Positions 56,143-64,000 are shown, counted from the stretch's first letter. The stretch: DNA of 64,000 nucleotides from an uncultured Acetatifactor sp. (GCA_947586055.1 CANPXL010000007.1:38327-102326), one strand, 5' to 3'. Notes: generated from the sequence alone by a model not told the origin. Made by a program: numbers and translations.

Positions 56143-57303
56143 ATGGAAAAACTGAGGATCGGCATTATCGGGTACGGAAACATGGGAACGGGACATGTGG
56201 CGAACCTCACGGCGGGGAAGGTACCGGACATGGAACTGACCGCCGTCTGTGATATCGCGCCGGCAAGGCGGGAAGCGGCAGCAGCCGCTCATCCACAGCT
56301 TGCCATATTTGAGAACGCAACGGATCTGTACAAAAGCGGACTCTGTGACGTGGTTTTGATCGCAGTACCCCATTACAGCCACCCCGGGCTGGCAATCGAG
56401 GCTTTTCAAAACGGTCTGCACGTGATCACAGAGAAACCCGCGGGGGTTTACACGAAGCAGGTGAAGGAGATGAACGAGGCTGCCGCAAAGTCCGGGAAGG
56501 TGTTCGGCATTATGTACAACCAGAGGACGAACCCGGTCTATCAGAAGCTGCGGGAGATGATCCGCAGAGGCGATCTGGGCCATATCAAGCGCATTACCTG
56601 GATCGTCACGGACTGGTACAGGCCGCAGGCGTATCATGACAGCAGCAGCTGGCGTTCCACCTGGAAGGAGGAAGGAGGCGGCGCCCTGATCAACCAGAAC
56701 CCGCATCAGCTGGACCTCTGGCAGTGGATGTTCGGCATGCCGGACAGGATCTTTGCCAAGGTGAGCTTCGGGAAATATTACGACATAGAAGTGGAAGACG
56801 ACGTGATGGCGTTTTTTGAGTACGACAACGGCACCACGGGGGAATACATCACTTCCACGGGAGAAGCGCCGGGAACCAACCGCCTTGAGATCGCCTGCGA
56901 CATGGGTAAGATTGTGGTGGAGAACAATAAACTGACGTTTCTGCGCAACGTGATTTCGGAGCGGGAGTTTAACGCCGCAAACACACAGCCCTTTGGGAGG
57001 CCGGAATGCTGGGAGTGCAACGTGCCGGCTGACTTTTCCGGCGGGGCGCAGCATGTTGGGATCCTGAATAATTTTGCGGATGCCGTGCTGAAAGGAACGC
57101 CCCTGCTTGCGCCGGGGGAGGAAGGAATCCTGGGACTCACCATCTCAAACGCCATCCACCTGAGTGGATGGACAGGAGAGACGGTGGATGTAAGGCATTT
57201 CCCGGACGACAGATTTTATGAGCTGCTGCAGGAAAAGATCCGGGCGTCCAGGGTAGTGAAGAAAGCGTCGCAGGTGATCGCGGATACAAGGGGCACATAT
57301 TGA
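56143..57303 (+). CDS. Gfo/Idh/MocA family oxidoreductase
   Basis: This 386-aa protein has N-terminal NAD(P) motif GIIGYGNMGTGH, the catalytic-type Lys in TEKPAG and the C-terminal alpha/beta domain with GGGALINQNPHQLDLW (catalytic His/Asp region). Members oxidise or reduce a sugar or inositol hydroxyl, commonly at C3. It is paired here with TIM-barrel isomerases. The SD is buried in the purine-rich array (AAAAGGGAG). Confidence 0.88.
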   Translation: MEKLRIGIIGYGNMGTGHVANLTAGKVPDMELTAVCDIAPARREAAAAAHPQLAIFENATDLYKSGLCDVVLIAVPHYSHPGLAIEAFQNGLHVITEKPAGVYTKQVKEMNEAAAKSGKVFGIMYNQRTNPVYQKLREMIRRGDLGHIKRITWIVTDWYRPQAYHDSSSWRSTWKEEGGGALINQNPHQLDLWQWMFGMPDRIFAKVSFGKYYDIEVEDDVMAFFEYDNGTTGEYITSTGEAPGTNRLEIACDMGKIVVENNKLTFLRNVISEREFNAANTQPFGRPECWECNVPADFSGGAQHVGILNNFADAVLKGTPLLAPGEEGILGLTISNAIHLSGWTGETVDVRHFPDDRFYELLQEKIRASRVVKKASQVIADTRGTY

Positions 57304-57384
57304 TGGGAGGCCGGGCAGTGCCCGATGATCGTTCGCGCCGCCGGAGACGGCGTGAACGAGGGAGCGAAACCCGGAAGGGAAAGC

Positions 57385-57468
57385 ATGAAATGAAAAATGT
57401 GAACCGAAAAACGTGAACCGAAAAGCGTGAACTGAAAAGCGAAACCTGAAATGCGGAGCGGAAAACGC
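57385..57468 (+). repeat. Purine-rich tandem repeats (unit 14 nt)
   Basis: Six 14-nt units of the form GTGAACCGAAAAGC, three close to identical and three degenerate, lie between the dehydrogenase and isomerase genes. The rest of this 180-nt gap (57304-57384) is a GC-rich segment with a small CCGGGCAGTGCCCG hairpin. Confidence 0.85.
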
Positions 57469-57483
57469 GGAAACGGAGTAAAA

Positions 57484-58248
57484 ATGGACAGACGCATTGG
57501 CGCTCAGTTTTACACACTGAGAGAACATATTGGCACCATAGAAGGTTTTGAAGAGACTTGCAGAAGGGTAAGCGAGATCGGATACAAGGTGGTCCAGATC
57601 TCGGGAACGTCTCTGGCCGCGGCGGAGATGCGGCCGATCCTCGACCGCTATGGTTTGGAGACGGTCGTAACCCATAGGGCGTATGAGGATTTCGTAAACC
57701 ATATCGAAGAGATCATAGAGTACAACCGGACGCTGGGCTGCACTCTCTGCGGTATCGGGATGATGCCGTTCTCATACAGCAAAAGCAGCGAGGGAGTCAC
57801 GGAGTTTATAAAAGGCATGAACCGTGCGGCGGATGCGCTGGAAAAAGAAGGGCTGTATCTCGGATACCACAACCACGCGCTGGAGTTTGCAAAACAGGAC
57901 GGCGTATTTATCATGGATCGCCTGATCCGGGAGACGGATCCGGACAAGGTAAGATTTATTGCAGATACTTACTGGATTCAGGTGGGCGGCATGGATCCCG
58001 CCGGGTTTATCGAACGTCTTGGAGAGCGGGCTATGGCGGTTCATTTCAAGGATTTGAAGGCCAACGCGGACAATACCACGGAGATGGCGGAGGTAGGAGA
58101 GGGAAGTCTGGACTGGGACGGGATCATCAAGGCCTGCGACACGGCGGGGGTAAGATGGGCGCTGGTGGAGCAGGATACCTGCAGACGGGATCCCTTCGAG
58201 TCCATGAAGATGAGTTACGAGTTCCTTCAGACAAAGGGATTCCGGTAA
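57484..58248 (+). CDS. Sugar phosphate isomerase/epimerase family TIM-barrel protein
   Basis: This 254-aa protein starts RIGAQFYTLRE, a common opening of this family. Probable metal ligands are Glu/His in GYHNHALEF, Asp in IADTYW, His in AVHFKD and Glu in ALVEQD. It may act on the keto-sugar made by the adjacent dehydrogenases. GGAG 6 nt upstream sets the start. The next gene follows after 16 nt. Confidence 0.87.
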   Translation: MDRRIGAQFYTLREHIGTIEGFEETCRRVSEIGYKVVQISGTSLAAAEMRPILDRYGLETVVTHRAYEDFVNHIEEIIEYNRTLGCTLCGIGMMPFSYSKSSEGVTEFIKGMNRAADALEKEGLYLGYHNHALEFAKQDGVFIMDRLIRETDPDKVRFIADTYWIQVGGMDPAGFIERLGERAMAVHFKDLKANADNTTEMAEVGEGSLDWDGIIKACDTAGVRWALVEQDTCRRDPFESMKMSYEFLQTKGFR

Positions 58249-58264
58249 AAGGGAGAGACTTTCC

Positions 58265-59242
58265 ATGAAAAATGTATGTATTGTGGGATACGGGGCGATA
58301 GGACCTGTTCACGCCAAAGCGCTGGAGACGACGGATCGGGCGGGGCTGTATGCGGTCTGTGACGTGAATCCCGGGCGCAGGGAAGCCTGCCGGGCACAGT
58401 ACGGCGCCGTGACGTATGAGGATTTTGACAGGATGCTGCAGGATCCGGATATCCAAAGTGTTCATATCTGTACGCCGCATTACCTTCATTATGAGATGAT
58501 ACGCAGGGCGCTGGAAGCGGGAAAGGACGTGGTCGCGGAAAAGCCGCTGACCAGGACGGAAGAGGAACTGGACGCCCTTCTCAAGATGGACGGAGCGGAG
58601 CGGGTCTGCGTGGTATTTCAGAACCGGCTGAATCCCGGTATCGTGAAACTGCGGGAACTGATCCGGGAGGGCGGTCTGGGAAAGGTCAAGGCGGTCAAAG
58701 CCGTTCTCACCTGGCATCGGGACAGAGCCTATTATGAGCAGGGCGGATGGAGAGGCCGTTATGCCACGGAAGGCGGAGGACTTATGATCAATCAGGCCAT
58801 CCATACGCTGGATTATTTCAGTTATCTTTTTGGAGGGGTGGAGACCGTAAGAGCCCTGACGGCGAATTTTTCGCTGGAGGATGCGATCGAGGTGGAAGAT
58901 ACCTGCATGGCGCGTCTTGGCCTTCCGGGCGGCGTCAGCGGCGTGTTTTACGCCACCAACGGCTATGGCGAAAATTCCGCGCCTTTTCTGGAAACTGTCT
59001 TTGAAAAGGGGACGGTGCGCTACAGGGACAACCGGCTTTGGTGCGGGGATACGCTGCTGGCCGAGGACGAGCCGCCGAAAACAGGGAAGGCCTACTGGGG
59101 CAGCAGTCACGAAAGGCTGATCCGGCGGTATTACGATGAGGGAAAGTATTTTTCTCCCCGGGACGCGGAAAATACCATGCGGACGCTGTTTGCCGTGTAC
59201 AGAAGCGCGGCGAAGGGCGGCGTAGAGATCCGGATCGGATGA
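58265..59242 (+). CDS. Gfo/Idh/MocA family oxidoreductase
   Basis: This 325-aa protein has NAD motif IVGYGAIGPVHAKAL, AEKPLTR with the family Lys, and GGGLMINQAIHTLDYF with the catalytic His/Asp. It is clearly paralogous to, but divergent from, the 56143-57303 enzyme, so the two may oxidise a sugar and re-reduce the product. GGGAGAG precedes the ATG. Confidence 0.88.
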   Translation: MKNVCIVGYGAIGPVHAKALETTDRAGLYAVCDVNPGRREACRAQYGAVTYEDFDRMLQDPDIQSVHICTPHYLHYEMIRRALEAGKDVVAEKPLTRTEEELDALLKMDGAERVCVVFQNRLNPGIVKLRELIREGGLGKVKAVKAVLTWHRDRAYYEQGGWRGRYATEGGGLMINQAIHTLDYFSYLFGGVETVRALTANFSLEDAIEVEDTCMARLGLPGGVSGVFYATNGYGENSAPFLETVFEKGTVRYRDNRLWCGDTLLAEDEPPKTGKAYWGSSHERLIRRYYDEGKYFSPRDAENTMRTLFAVYRSAAKGGVEIRIG

Positions 59243-59305
59243 AACGCGGACAGGCTGCGAAAGAGCGGGCGGCCAAGCCGGGCAGGGGATCCACGGCGGA
59301 TACCC

Positions 59306-59505
59306 GGGACGGAAAGAAAACGGGAACAGGAAAGAAATGGGACAGAAGCGGGACGGAGACAGGACGGAGACAGGGCAAAGATAAGGCATAAGAAACGAGA
59401 CAGAAATGAGGCAGAGATGGGACGAAATGAGACAGAGATGGAACAGAAATGAGGCAGAGATGGGACGGAAATGAGACAGAGATAAGACAAAAGTAAGACG
59501 GAGAT
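59306..59505 (+). repeat. 11-nt purine-rich tandem repeat array (about 18 units)
   Basis: Units of the form RRRRCRRARAT (for example GAGACAGAGAT, GGGACGGAAAT, GAGGCAGAGAT) run with an 11-nt period for about 200 nt, with two 1-nt slips and a 4-nt insert. Degeneracy rises toward the 5' end. The array fills most of the 318-nt gap between the second dehydrogenase and the GH5 gene; nothing else is seen there. Confidence 0.88.
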
Positions 59506-59560
59506 AAGAAAAACAAGACAAAAAACAAGAGTGCGGATCAAAGCGGAAAGGCGGCAGCAG

Positions 59561-60511
59561 ATGTTAAAAGAAAAAGGATTTTACAAGGGCGTTGATCTGG
59601 GAGGATGGCTGTCCCAGTGCGATTACAGCAGAGAACGGCTGGATCATTTCATCACGGAGCAGGACTTTGAGAAGATTGCTTCCTGGGGGCTTGACCATGT
59701 AAGGCTCCCCATTGATTACAATATTCTGGAAAATGAGGATGGAAGTTATAAGGAGGATGGCTTTGCGCGCATTGAGAGGGCACTGGATCTGGCGGAGAAG
59801 CATGGACTGAACACCGTGATCGACCTGCATAAGACGGCGGGCTTTTCTTTTGACTTCGGAGAACAGGAGAGCGGATTCTTCGAGAGTGAAAAATACCAGG
59901 AACGCTTTTACAGACTCTGGGAGGAACTGGCAAAGCGCTTTGGAAACCGTTCTGACCGGGCGGCGTTTGAACTGCTGAACGAGGTCACGGACCAGAGCGT
60001 CATCACGGTCTGGAACCGGATCATACGGGAATGTATCCGCCGGATCCGGGTCTATGCGCCCGATACGCTGATCCTGGTGGGAAGCTACTGGAATAACAGC
60101 CCGGAGGCGGTAAAGGATCTGGAAAAGCCTTATGACGGGAAGGTGATTTACAATTTCCACTGTTATGCGCCTTTGGAATTTACCCATCAGGGCGCGACCT
60201 GGGCAAAAGAGATCGATCAGAACGCCCGATATCGCTTCGAGGATCTTGAGATCATGCCTGAAATGTTTGAAAAGCTTTTTCTTCCCGCACTGGAAAAGGC
60301 AAAAGAATACGGCACGGACGTCTACTGCGGAGAATACGGCGTGATCGACAAAGTGGCGCCGGAGGATGCCCTGAAATGGTATCGGGTGATCAACAGCGTC
60401 TTTGAAAAGTACGGCATTGCGAGAGCCGCCTGGAGCTACCGGGAGATGAGCTTCGGTCTTTCCGACAGCCGCATGGACGGCGTGCGGGAGGAACTGATAA
60501 AATATCTGTAG
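59561..60511 (+). CDS. Cytoplasmic GH5-family glycoside hydrolase
   Basis: This 316-aa protein has no signal peptide. The GH5 barrel has HVRLPIDYN, acid/base Glu in FELLNEVTDQS, NFHCYAPLEFTHQG and nucleophile Glu in YCGEYGV. It would cleave an imported beta-glucoside or oligosaccharide. The operon context suggests it supplies, or follows, the sugar oxidised by the two dehydrogenases. GGAAAGG lies 10 nt upstream; the in-frame extension to 59531 comes from the repeat-rich gap. Confidence 0.88.
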   Translation: MLKEKGFYKGVDLGGWLSQCDYSRERLDHFITEQDFEKIASWGLDHVRLPIDYNILENEDGSYKEDGFARIERALDLAEKHGLNTVIDLHKTAGFSFDFGEQESGFFESEKYQERFYRLWEELAKRFGNRSDRAAFELLNEVTDQSVITVWNRIIRECIRRIRVYAPDTLILVGSYWNNSPEAVKDLEKPYDGKVIYNFHCYAPLEFTHQGATWAKEIDQNARYRFEDLEIMPEMFEKLFLPALEKAKEYGTDVYCGEYGVIDKVAPEDALKWYRVINSVFEKYGIARAAWSYREMSFGLSDSRMDGVREELIKYL

Positions 60512-60544
60512 CGCGATACGCGTGCATTCGGAGAGGAAGGGACA

Positions 60545-60931
60545 ATGCGATTATTGTTGACCATACATGTGACTCTTACGGGCTCTTTTGACGTAAACAA
60601 CGGCACGGAAGCGGTTGTGATGCTTCCCTTTACCGGCACGGCGGAAGGGGAGTTCTTTACGGGAAAAACCGTGGGGAGCGGAGTGGACACCCAGAAGCTG
60701 GAAAATGGCAGCCTGAAGCGCCTTTCCGCCAGATACATGCTGGAGGGAAAGGATTTTACCGGCGCGGAATGCCGGATCTTTATTGAGAACAACGGCCCGA
60801 GTCTGGACGCATGCGTTCCGATTCTTGTAACGGACAGCAAGGCGCTGGCCCACTGGCAGAAGGCTGCGCTGGTATCCGAAGTGACGCCAACGGAAAAGGG
60901 CGTGGATGTCAGAATCTTTGAAAGAGATTGA
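60545..60931 (+). CDS. DUF3237-like beta-barrel protein
   Basis: This 128-aa protein matches the DUF3237 pattern in outline: GTAEGEFFTGKTVGSGVDTQ, then ARYMLEGKDFTGAECRIFIENNG. No catalytic site is known for the family. Placement after a GH5 and two dehydrogenases suggests a small-molecule or sugar-related role. AGGAAGGGA precedes the ATG. Gap to the next gene is 34 nt. Confidence 0.65.
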   Translation: MRLLLTIHVTLTGSFDVNNGTEAVVMLPFTGTAEGEFFTGKTVGSGVDTQKLENGSLKRLSARYMLEGKDFTGAECRIFIENNGPSLDACVPILVTDSKALAHWQKAALVSEVTPTEKGVDVRIFERD

Positions 60932-60965
60932 GGAAAGAAAACTATCGCGGAATGGGGAGCAGAAA

Positions 60966-61715
60966 ATGATCGAGCAGAAGGTAAGGACCATCGATGAACT
61001 GTTGAATTTCGTCCATAAAATCTATCAGGTGCATGGGCTGCGGCTGTGGTACCGGGGCGTTATGGACGCGGGACTCGTGCTGCTTCCCTCCATACAGCGA
61101 AGCGAGCGGAGGATACAGTGCGAACGGATGCTGGTCAATGATTTTTATGTCAGGACAAAGCCGATTCTGGAGAAGTGTCCCGACAAAAAGAATTATGCGG
61201 CGTGGATGTCGCTGATGCAGCATTACGGCCTTCCCACCCGGCTTCTGGACTGGAGCCAGTCTCCGCTGATCGCGGTCTTTTTCGCTACGGAGACCTATTA
61301 TAAGAATCCCGGCGTGGACGCCTGTGTTTGGGTCCTTGCTCCCGCGCGGCTGAACGAGAGGGAAGGGTTCGGAGACTATATCTACCCGCTGGATGCGGAT
61401 ACGGCTCAGGATATGCTTCTGCCAGCGTTTAAGGAGAGGGGTCATAACCCGGGACTGGCCGACAAAATCATTGCCTGCCGCTCCACGGAAAGCAATATGC
61501 GCATGTATTCCCAGCAGGCCAACTTCACGGTTCATAATTCTCTCCGCAAACTGGTGGATATCTGCGATCAGGAGACACTGTATAAGATCATCATTCCGGC
61601 GGACAGGAGGCAGTATTTTCTGGAGAGCCTGCGGGTGTTTGGCATTACCGAAGGGTTTGTCTACCCGGAGCCGGAGCATATTTCCAACGACCTGAGACGC
61701 CTTTACGGAATTTAA
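60966..61715 (+). CDS. FRG-domain protein
   Basis: This 249-aa protein carries the FRG-domain pattern: LWYRGVMD near the N-terminus, then MQHYGLPTRLLDWSQSPLIAVFFAT. The domain is found in several uncharacterised and toxin- or defence-associated proteins; its activity is not established. GGGGAG upstream favours this ATG over the GTG-frame extension at 60906, which overlaps the previous gene. It appears to end the sugar operon. Confidence 0.8.
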   Translation: MIEQKVRTIDELLNFVHKIYQVHGLRLWYRGVMDAGLVLLPSIQRSERRIQCERMLVNDFYVRTKPILEKCPDKKNYAAWMSLMQHYGLPTRLLDWSQSPLIAVFFATETYYKNPGVDACVWVLAPARLNEREGFGDYIYPLDADTAQDMLLPAFKERGHNPGLADKIIACRSTESNMRMYSQQANFTVHNSLRKLVDICDQETLYKIIIPADRRQYFLESLRVFGITEGFVYPEPEHISNDLRRLYGI

Positions 61716-61717
61716 TT

Positions 61718-61801
61718 ATGAGAACCGCGCTCCACAAAGGCAAACCGAATCAGAACGATTTGGAAAATGTAAAGAAATTTGCAAAAGATATCTTAGGATA
61801 A
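61718..61801 (+). pseudogene. 27-residue orphan frame, probable C-terminal remnant
   Basis: A short frame (MRTALHKGKPNQND... ending AKDILG) begins 2 nt after the FRG stop with no SD. Its sequence resembles the C-terminal tail of a flavodoxin or flavin reductase, but it is too short for certainty. It lies in a tract of other gene fragments. Confidence 0.3.
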
Positions 61802-61813
61802 AGGAGACATACG

Positions 61814-62008
61814 GTGGACGAAAAATTTGACATTCAGTCATATATGACGCATGGTGTTGAGACGATCGTTGCCGAATCTCTGAAAGCAACCCTGAAAGAC
61901 CCCCGTGAGAGCGCTTTCATGGTCAGGTTTGCGGCAGCCAGCAAAAGAGCGTCAAAGCGCCGGGCGGAGGCGGAAAAAGCAGGCGAACACATCCCTCCGT
62001 TTACATAG
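61814..62008 (+). pseudogene. N-terminal fragment of a radical SAM protein
   Basis: GTG start with AAGGAG upstream; 64 codons. The peptide (SYMTHGVETIVAES, LKDPRESAFMVRFAAASKRASKRRAEAEKAGEHIPPF) matches, from memory, the leader helix region that precedes the CxxxCxxC motif in a family of clostridial radical SAM/SPASM proteins. The frame stops right after HIPPFT, and no Fe-S motif follows in any frame, so the catalytic part has been deleted. Confidence 0.55.
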
Positions 62009-62143
62009 AAACCTGCATGGGGATCCGGTGGACAGGAGGGCGGCACCTTTTTTCTATGCTTGCTATATCACAGTTTGCTGAAGACATCAAGTATCTTTTT
62101 CCTTGAGTTCCCGCAGTACACGAAAATTTCTGAAGCTTGTATC

Positions 62144-62173
62144 TTTACATTTTCCCAGTAGAAATGATATGAT
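62144..62173 (+). promoter_or_regulatory. Promoter of the PocR-domain gene
   Basis: TTTACA (62144-62149), an 18-bp spacer and TATGAT (62168-62173), 52 bp before the start codon. Confidence 0.6.
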
Positions 62174-62224
62174 AAAAGTAGATTTTTTAACAATACGCTG
62201 AAATACGCAGAAAGGGGGAAAGCT

Positions 62225-62998
62225 ATGAGAATCGATGAATTTTGTGATATGCAAAAATTTGAAAACATTATGGATAACTGGGCAAAGAGCACCGGACTTG
62301 CAACGGTCGCAGTTGGCGCTGATGGAAAGTACATAAGCGATTGTTACAACTTTACAGACTTCTGCATCAAACTGACAAGAGGAAGCAAAGAGGGCTGCCG
62401 CAGGTGTGAAAAATGTGATCAGGAGGGAAACGGCGTGTATTCGTGCCATGCGGGACTGGTAGACTTTGGTATCCCCATTACACTTGACGACGGCACTGTG
62501 CTGGGAAGCGTGATCGGCGGGCAGGTCCTTCCGGAGGAGCCTGACGAGGAGAAATTCCGTGAAGTGGCAAGGGAGCTTGGTATCAATGAAGATACCTATA
62601 TTGAAGCACTGCATAAGGTTACTATCAAAACCAGGGAACAGATCGAAGCATCCGCCAACCTTCTCGGCGATGTGATAAATATGTATGTGCGTTCCAGTTA
62701 TCAAAGCTATCAGAACAGCAGGATACTGGGCAAGCTGAAGACCGGTATCTCGCAGGCGGCGGAGGAGATCGAAGCGGCCAACGTAAGCACTTCCCAGATA
62801 GCCGGTTTCAGCAAGAAACAGAGTATACTCGCCCTGAACGCATCTATTGAGGCTGCACGTGCAGGCGAAAGCGGCAAGGGGTTTGCCGTTGTTGCCACTG
62901 AGGTACAGAAGTTGGCGGGCTGGATGGCTGAAACCAGCAAGGAGATTGATTCCAGGCTTTCCAGACTTACTGTTACGATCAACGACTTGAATACATAG
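62225..62998 (+). CDS. PocR-domain cytoplasmic chemoreceptor-like protein
   Basis: This 257-aa protein has an N-terminal PocR sensory domain (about residues 5-160) with the Cys-rich motif [25 protein letters not shown] split over the site. A very short MCP signalling segment follows ([33 protein letters not shown], about 198-230). There are no membrane helices and no HAMP. PocR domains bind small hydrocarbon derivatives such as diols. The reduced signalling domain is typical of soluble receptors in Firmicutes. AAGGGGG precedes the ATG. Confidence 0.88.
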   Translation: MRIDEFCDMQKFENIMDNWAKSTGLATVAVGADGKYISDCYNFTDFCIKLTRGSKEGCRRCEKCDQEGNGVYSCHAGLVDFGIPITLDDGTVLGSVIGGQVLPEEPDEEKFREVARELGINEDTYIEALHKVTIKTREQIEASANLLGDVINMYVRSSYQSYQNSRILGKLKTGISQAAEEIEAANVSTSQIAGFSKKQSILALNASIEAARAGESGKGFAVVATEVQKLAGWMAETSKEIDSRLSRLTVTINDLNT

Positions 62999-63049
62999 TA
63001 ATCAAGTGCAGCTATAACAGAACCATAAAACATTTAAGAGGAAATAAAC

Positions 63050-63237
63050 ATGAGTAAAACATTGGTAGCGTATTTTTCGAGGCGGACTTAAACTGGATGG
63101 ATAAGAAGTTATGCAGTTCTGTGGAGATGAATGACAAATCCAGCCGTCCGTCCCTGGCAGACAAGGATGCCAATGTTGGTGCTTATGATACAATTTTGCT
63201 TGGGTTCCCCATCTGGAGCATTGGAAGCCGGTCATAA
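63050..63237 (+). pseudogene. Flavodoxin remnant (two pieces, different frames)
   Basis: With an SD (AGAGG) before it, ATG at 63050 encodes MSKTLVAYFS, the FMN-loop strand of flavodoxins, then stops at 63091. A second piece (63085-63237, another frame) encodes DLNWMDKK...LLGFPIW, the middle of the same family, then stops. The phosphate-binding loop and helix between them, and everything after FPIW, are missing. Confidence 0.7.
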
Positions 63238-63475
63238 CATACAGATAATCGATGCCGCCCATGCCGATATCCTTCCATGCATCGGCTGTATCCAGTACGG
63301 TTATGAGGGACCATGCGTACAAAAAGATGATGTAAATGGGATTAGGCAGAAAACTACGCTTCTGGCTGTGGCATGGAATAGCGACACATGGACATTTGAA
63401 GCGCTGGAATCACATTATGACACGCTGGTGCGGTATCTGAACCTCAAGGATCAGGGAAGGGTACTCGTTTACTGA
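63238..63475 (+). pseudogene. Remnant of an NADPH-dependent FMN reductase / iron-sulfur flavoprotein
   Basis: The frame encodes IIDAAHADILPCIGCIQYGYEGPCVQKDD, the Cys-rich Fe-S or metal motif of this family. It then jumps directly to a C-terminal segment (LLAVAWNSDTWTFEALESHY...RYLNLKDQG). The central flavin-binding part and the true N-terminus are absent. It abuts the flavodoxin remnant, so the two were joined by deletion. Confidence 0.65.
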
Positions 63476-63500
63476 AACAAAAAGAGGTGGAGGCCCGCCT

Positions 63501-64000
63501 ATGAACATCAATAATATCAATTTTACATCTTTCATGCGTGTGGCGGAGGCCGGCAGCTTTAACAAGGCGGCGGAGGATCTTCACATTACCTCCACCGCGC
63601 TGATCAAACAGATCAATCTGCTTGAGAGCGATCTGGAAATGCGGCTTTTTGACCGGACCCACAGGGGGATCACGCTGACAAAGGCCGGCGAGTCGCTTTA
63701 TAAAGATGCGAAGTACATCACGGAATACTGCAGGGAGGCGGTTGAACGAGCCAGAAGCGCGGAACGGACGCAGGAACGGGTGATCCGCATCGGAACTTCT
63801 CCCATTATGCCGGCACAGATGCTGATGGACTTGTGGCCAAAGATCCATGAATATTGTTCTGATGTGAGCTTTAAGCTGGTCCCTTTTGAAAACACATCGG
63901 ACAATGCAAGGGAAATCCTGAAAAATCTGGGGCAGAATATTGATGTGGTGACCGGTTTTGTGGATGAGCTTCTGATGGAGCAGAGGAACTGCAGCGGTCT
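63501..64000 (+). CDS. LysR-family transcriptional regulator, 3' partial
   Basis: The ATG at 63501 has GGAGG 7 nt upstream, and the frame stays open to the window end (166 codons). The N-terminal helix-turn-helix is clear (FMRVAEAGSFNKAAEDLHITSTALIKQINLLE, LFDRTHRGITLTKAG). The start of the effector-binding domain follows (VIRIGTSPIMPAQ). It may have controlled the flavodoxin-type genes whose remnants lie just upstream. Confidence 0.9.
   Translation, partial: MNINNINFTSFMRVAEAGSFNKAAEDLHITSTALIKQINLLESDLEMRLFDRTHRGITLTKAGESLYKDAKYITEYCREAVERARSAERTQERVIRIGTSPIMPAQMLMDLWPKIHEYCSDVSFKLVPFENTSDNAREILKNLGQNIDVVTGFVDELLMEQRNCSG

Noticed and set aside
59306..59505. Possible CRISPR array
   Set aside because: The unit is only 11 nt, degenerate and without unique spacers; no cas genes nearby.
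58127..59521. 464-aa minus-strand frame rich in Ser, Phe and Leu
   Set aside because: It is the reverse reading of a dehydrogenase gene plus the 11-nt purine repeats; composition is repeat-derived.
60545..60931. Small subunit of a C-glycoside deglycosidase
   Set aside because: The operon type made this attractive, but the residue pattern fits DUF3237 better than the known small subunits.

Overview
The window reads as one chromosomal stretch of a GC-rich, anaerobic, gut-type Clostridia member, most probably Lachnospiraceae. This is inferred from a complete butyryl-CoA operon (thl-crt-hbd-bcd-etfB-etfA), a bile salt hydrolase, long-form HPF, RarA, many strong GGAGG ribosome binding sites, sigma-A type promoters and secreted plus cytoplasmic glycoside hydrolases. 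Almost every gene lies on the + strand. The exceptions are an SDR oxidoreductase (27097-27828) and rarA (34058-35404). I saw no rRNA, tRNA, CRISPR array, prophage or insertion sequence.

Layout. 1-7.1 kb: 3' part of a GH2 beta-galactosidase-like enzyme, a MraY-type transferase, greA, a HAD phosphatase fused to a CPBP membrane protease, and a GT2 glycosyltransferase. 7.1-13.4 kb: gltB-gltD behind a leader holding promoters and a terminator hairpin. 13.4-17.0 kb: a SNF2 helicase. 17.1-25.7 kb: a signalling cluster of FecR/InlB-repeat surface protein, CHASE2 adenylate/guanylate cyclase, GAF-HD-GYP phosphodiesterase, TIM-barrel isomerase and TPR-DUF4037-DUF4125 protein. 25.7-34.0 kb: bile salt hydrolase, a 65-aa protein, SDR, thioredoxin reductase, acyltransferase, SH3-NlpC/P60 hydrolase, a DnaA-box cluster, hpf and an M23 peptidase. 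34.0-41.9 kb: rarA, then the butyrate operon.

41.9-50.2 kb: TspO with pentapeptide repeats, a structured leader before a SPOUT RNA methyltransferase, YbaK, D-Ala-D-Ala carboxypeptidase, a GH5 lipoprotein and a dCache chemoreceptor. 50.2-55.0 kb: a MerR regulator fused to a SAM methyltransferase, followed by two ABC exporter half-transporters. 55.0-61.7 kb: a sugar operon with two TIM-barrel isomerases alternating with two Gfo/Idh/MocA dehydrogenases, then a cytoplasmic GH5, a DUF3237 protein and an FRG-domain protein. 61.7-63.5 kb: gene remnants (radical SAM N-terminus, flavodoxin and Fe-S flavoprotein pieces) around an intact PocR-domain receptor. 63.5 kb to the end: the start of a LysR regulator.

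The least-explained signals are non-coding. (1) A dispersed GC-rich repeat family lies upstream of several transcription units, always in the orientation of the downstream gene. (2) Purine-rich tandem repeats with different unit lengths (about 15, 14 and 11 nt) fill three successive intercistronic gaps of the sugar operon. (3) Four DnaA-box-like 9-mers sit in an AT-rich gap far from any dnaA gene. (4) An unassigned structured leader of about 190 nt precedes the SPOUT methyltransferase gene.
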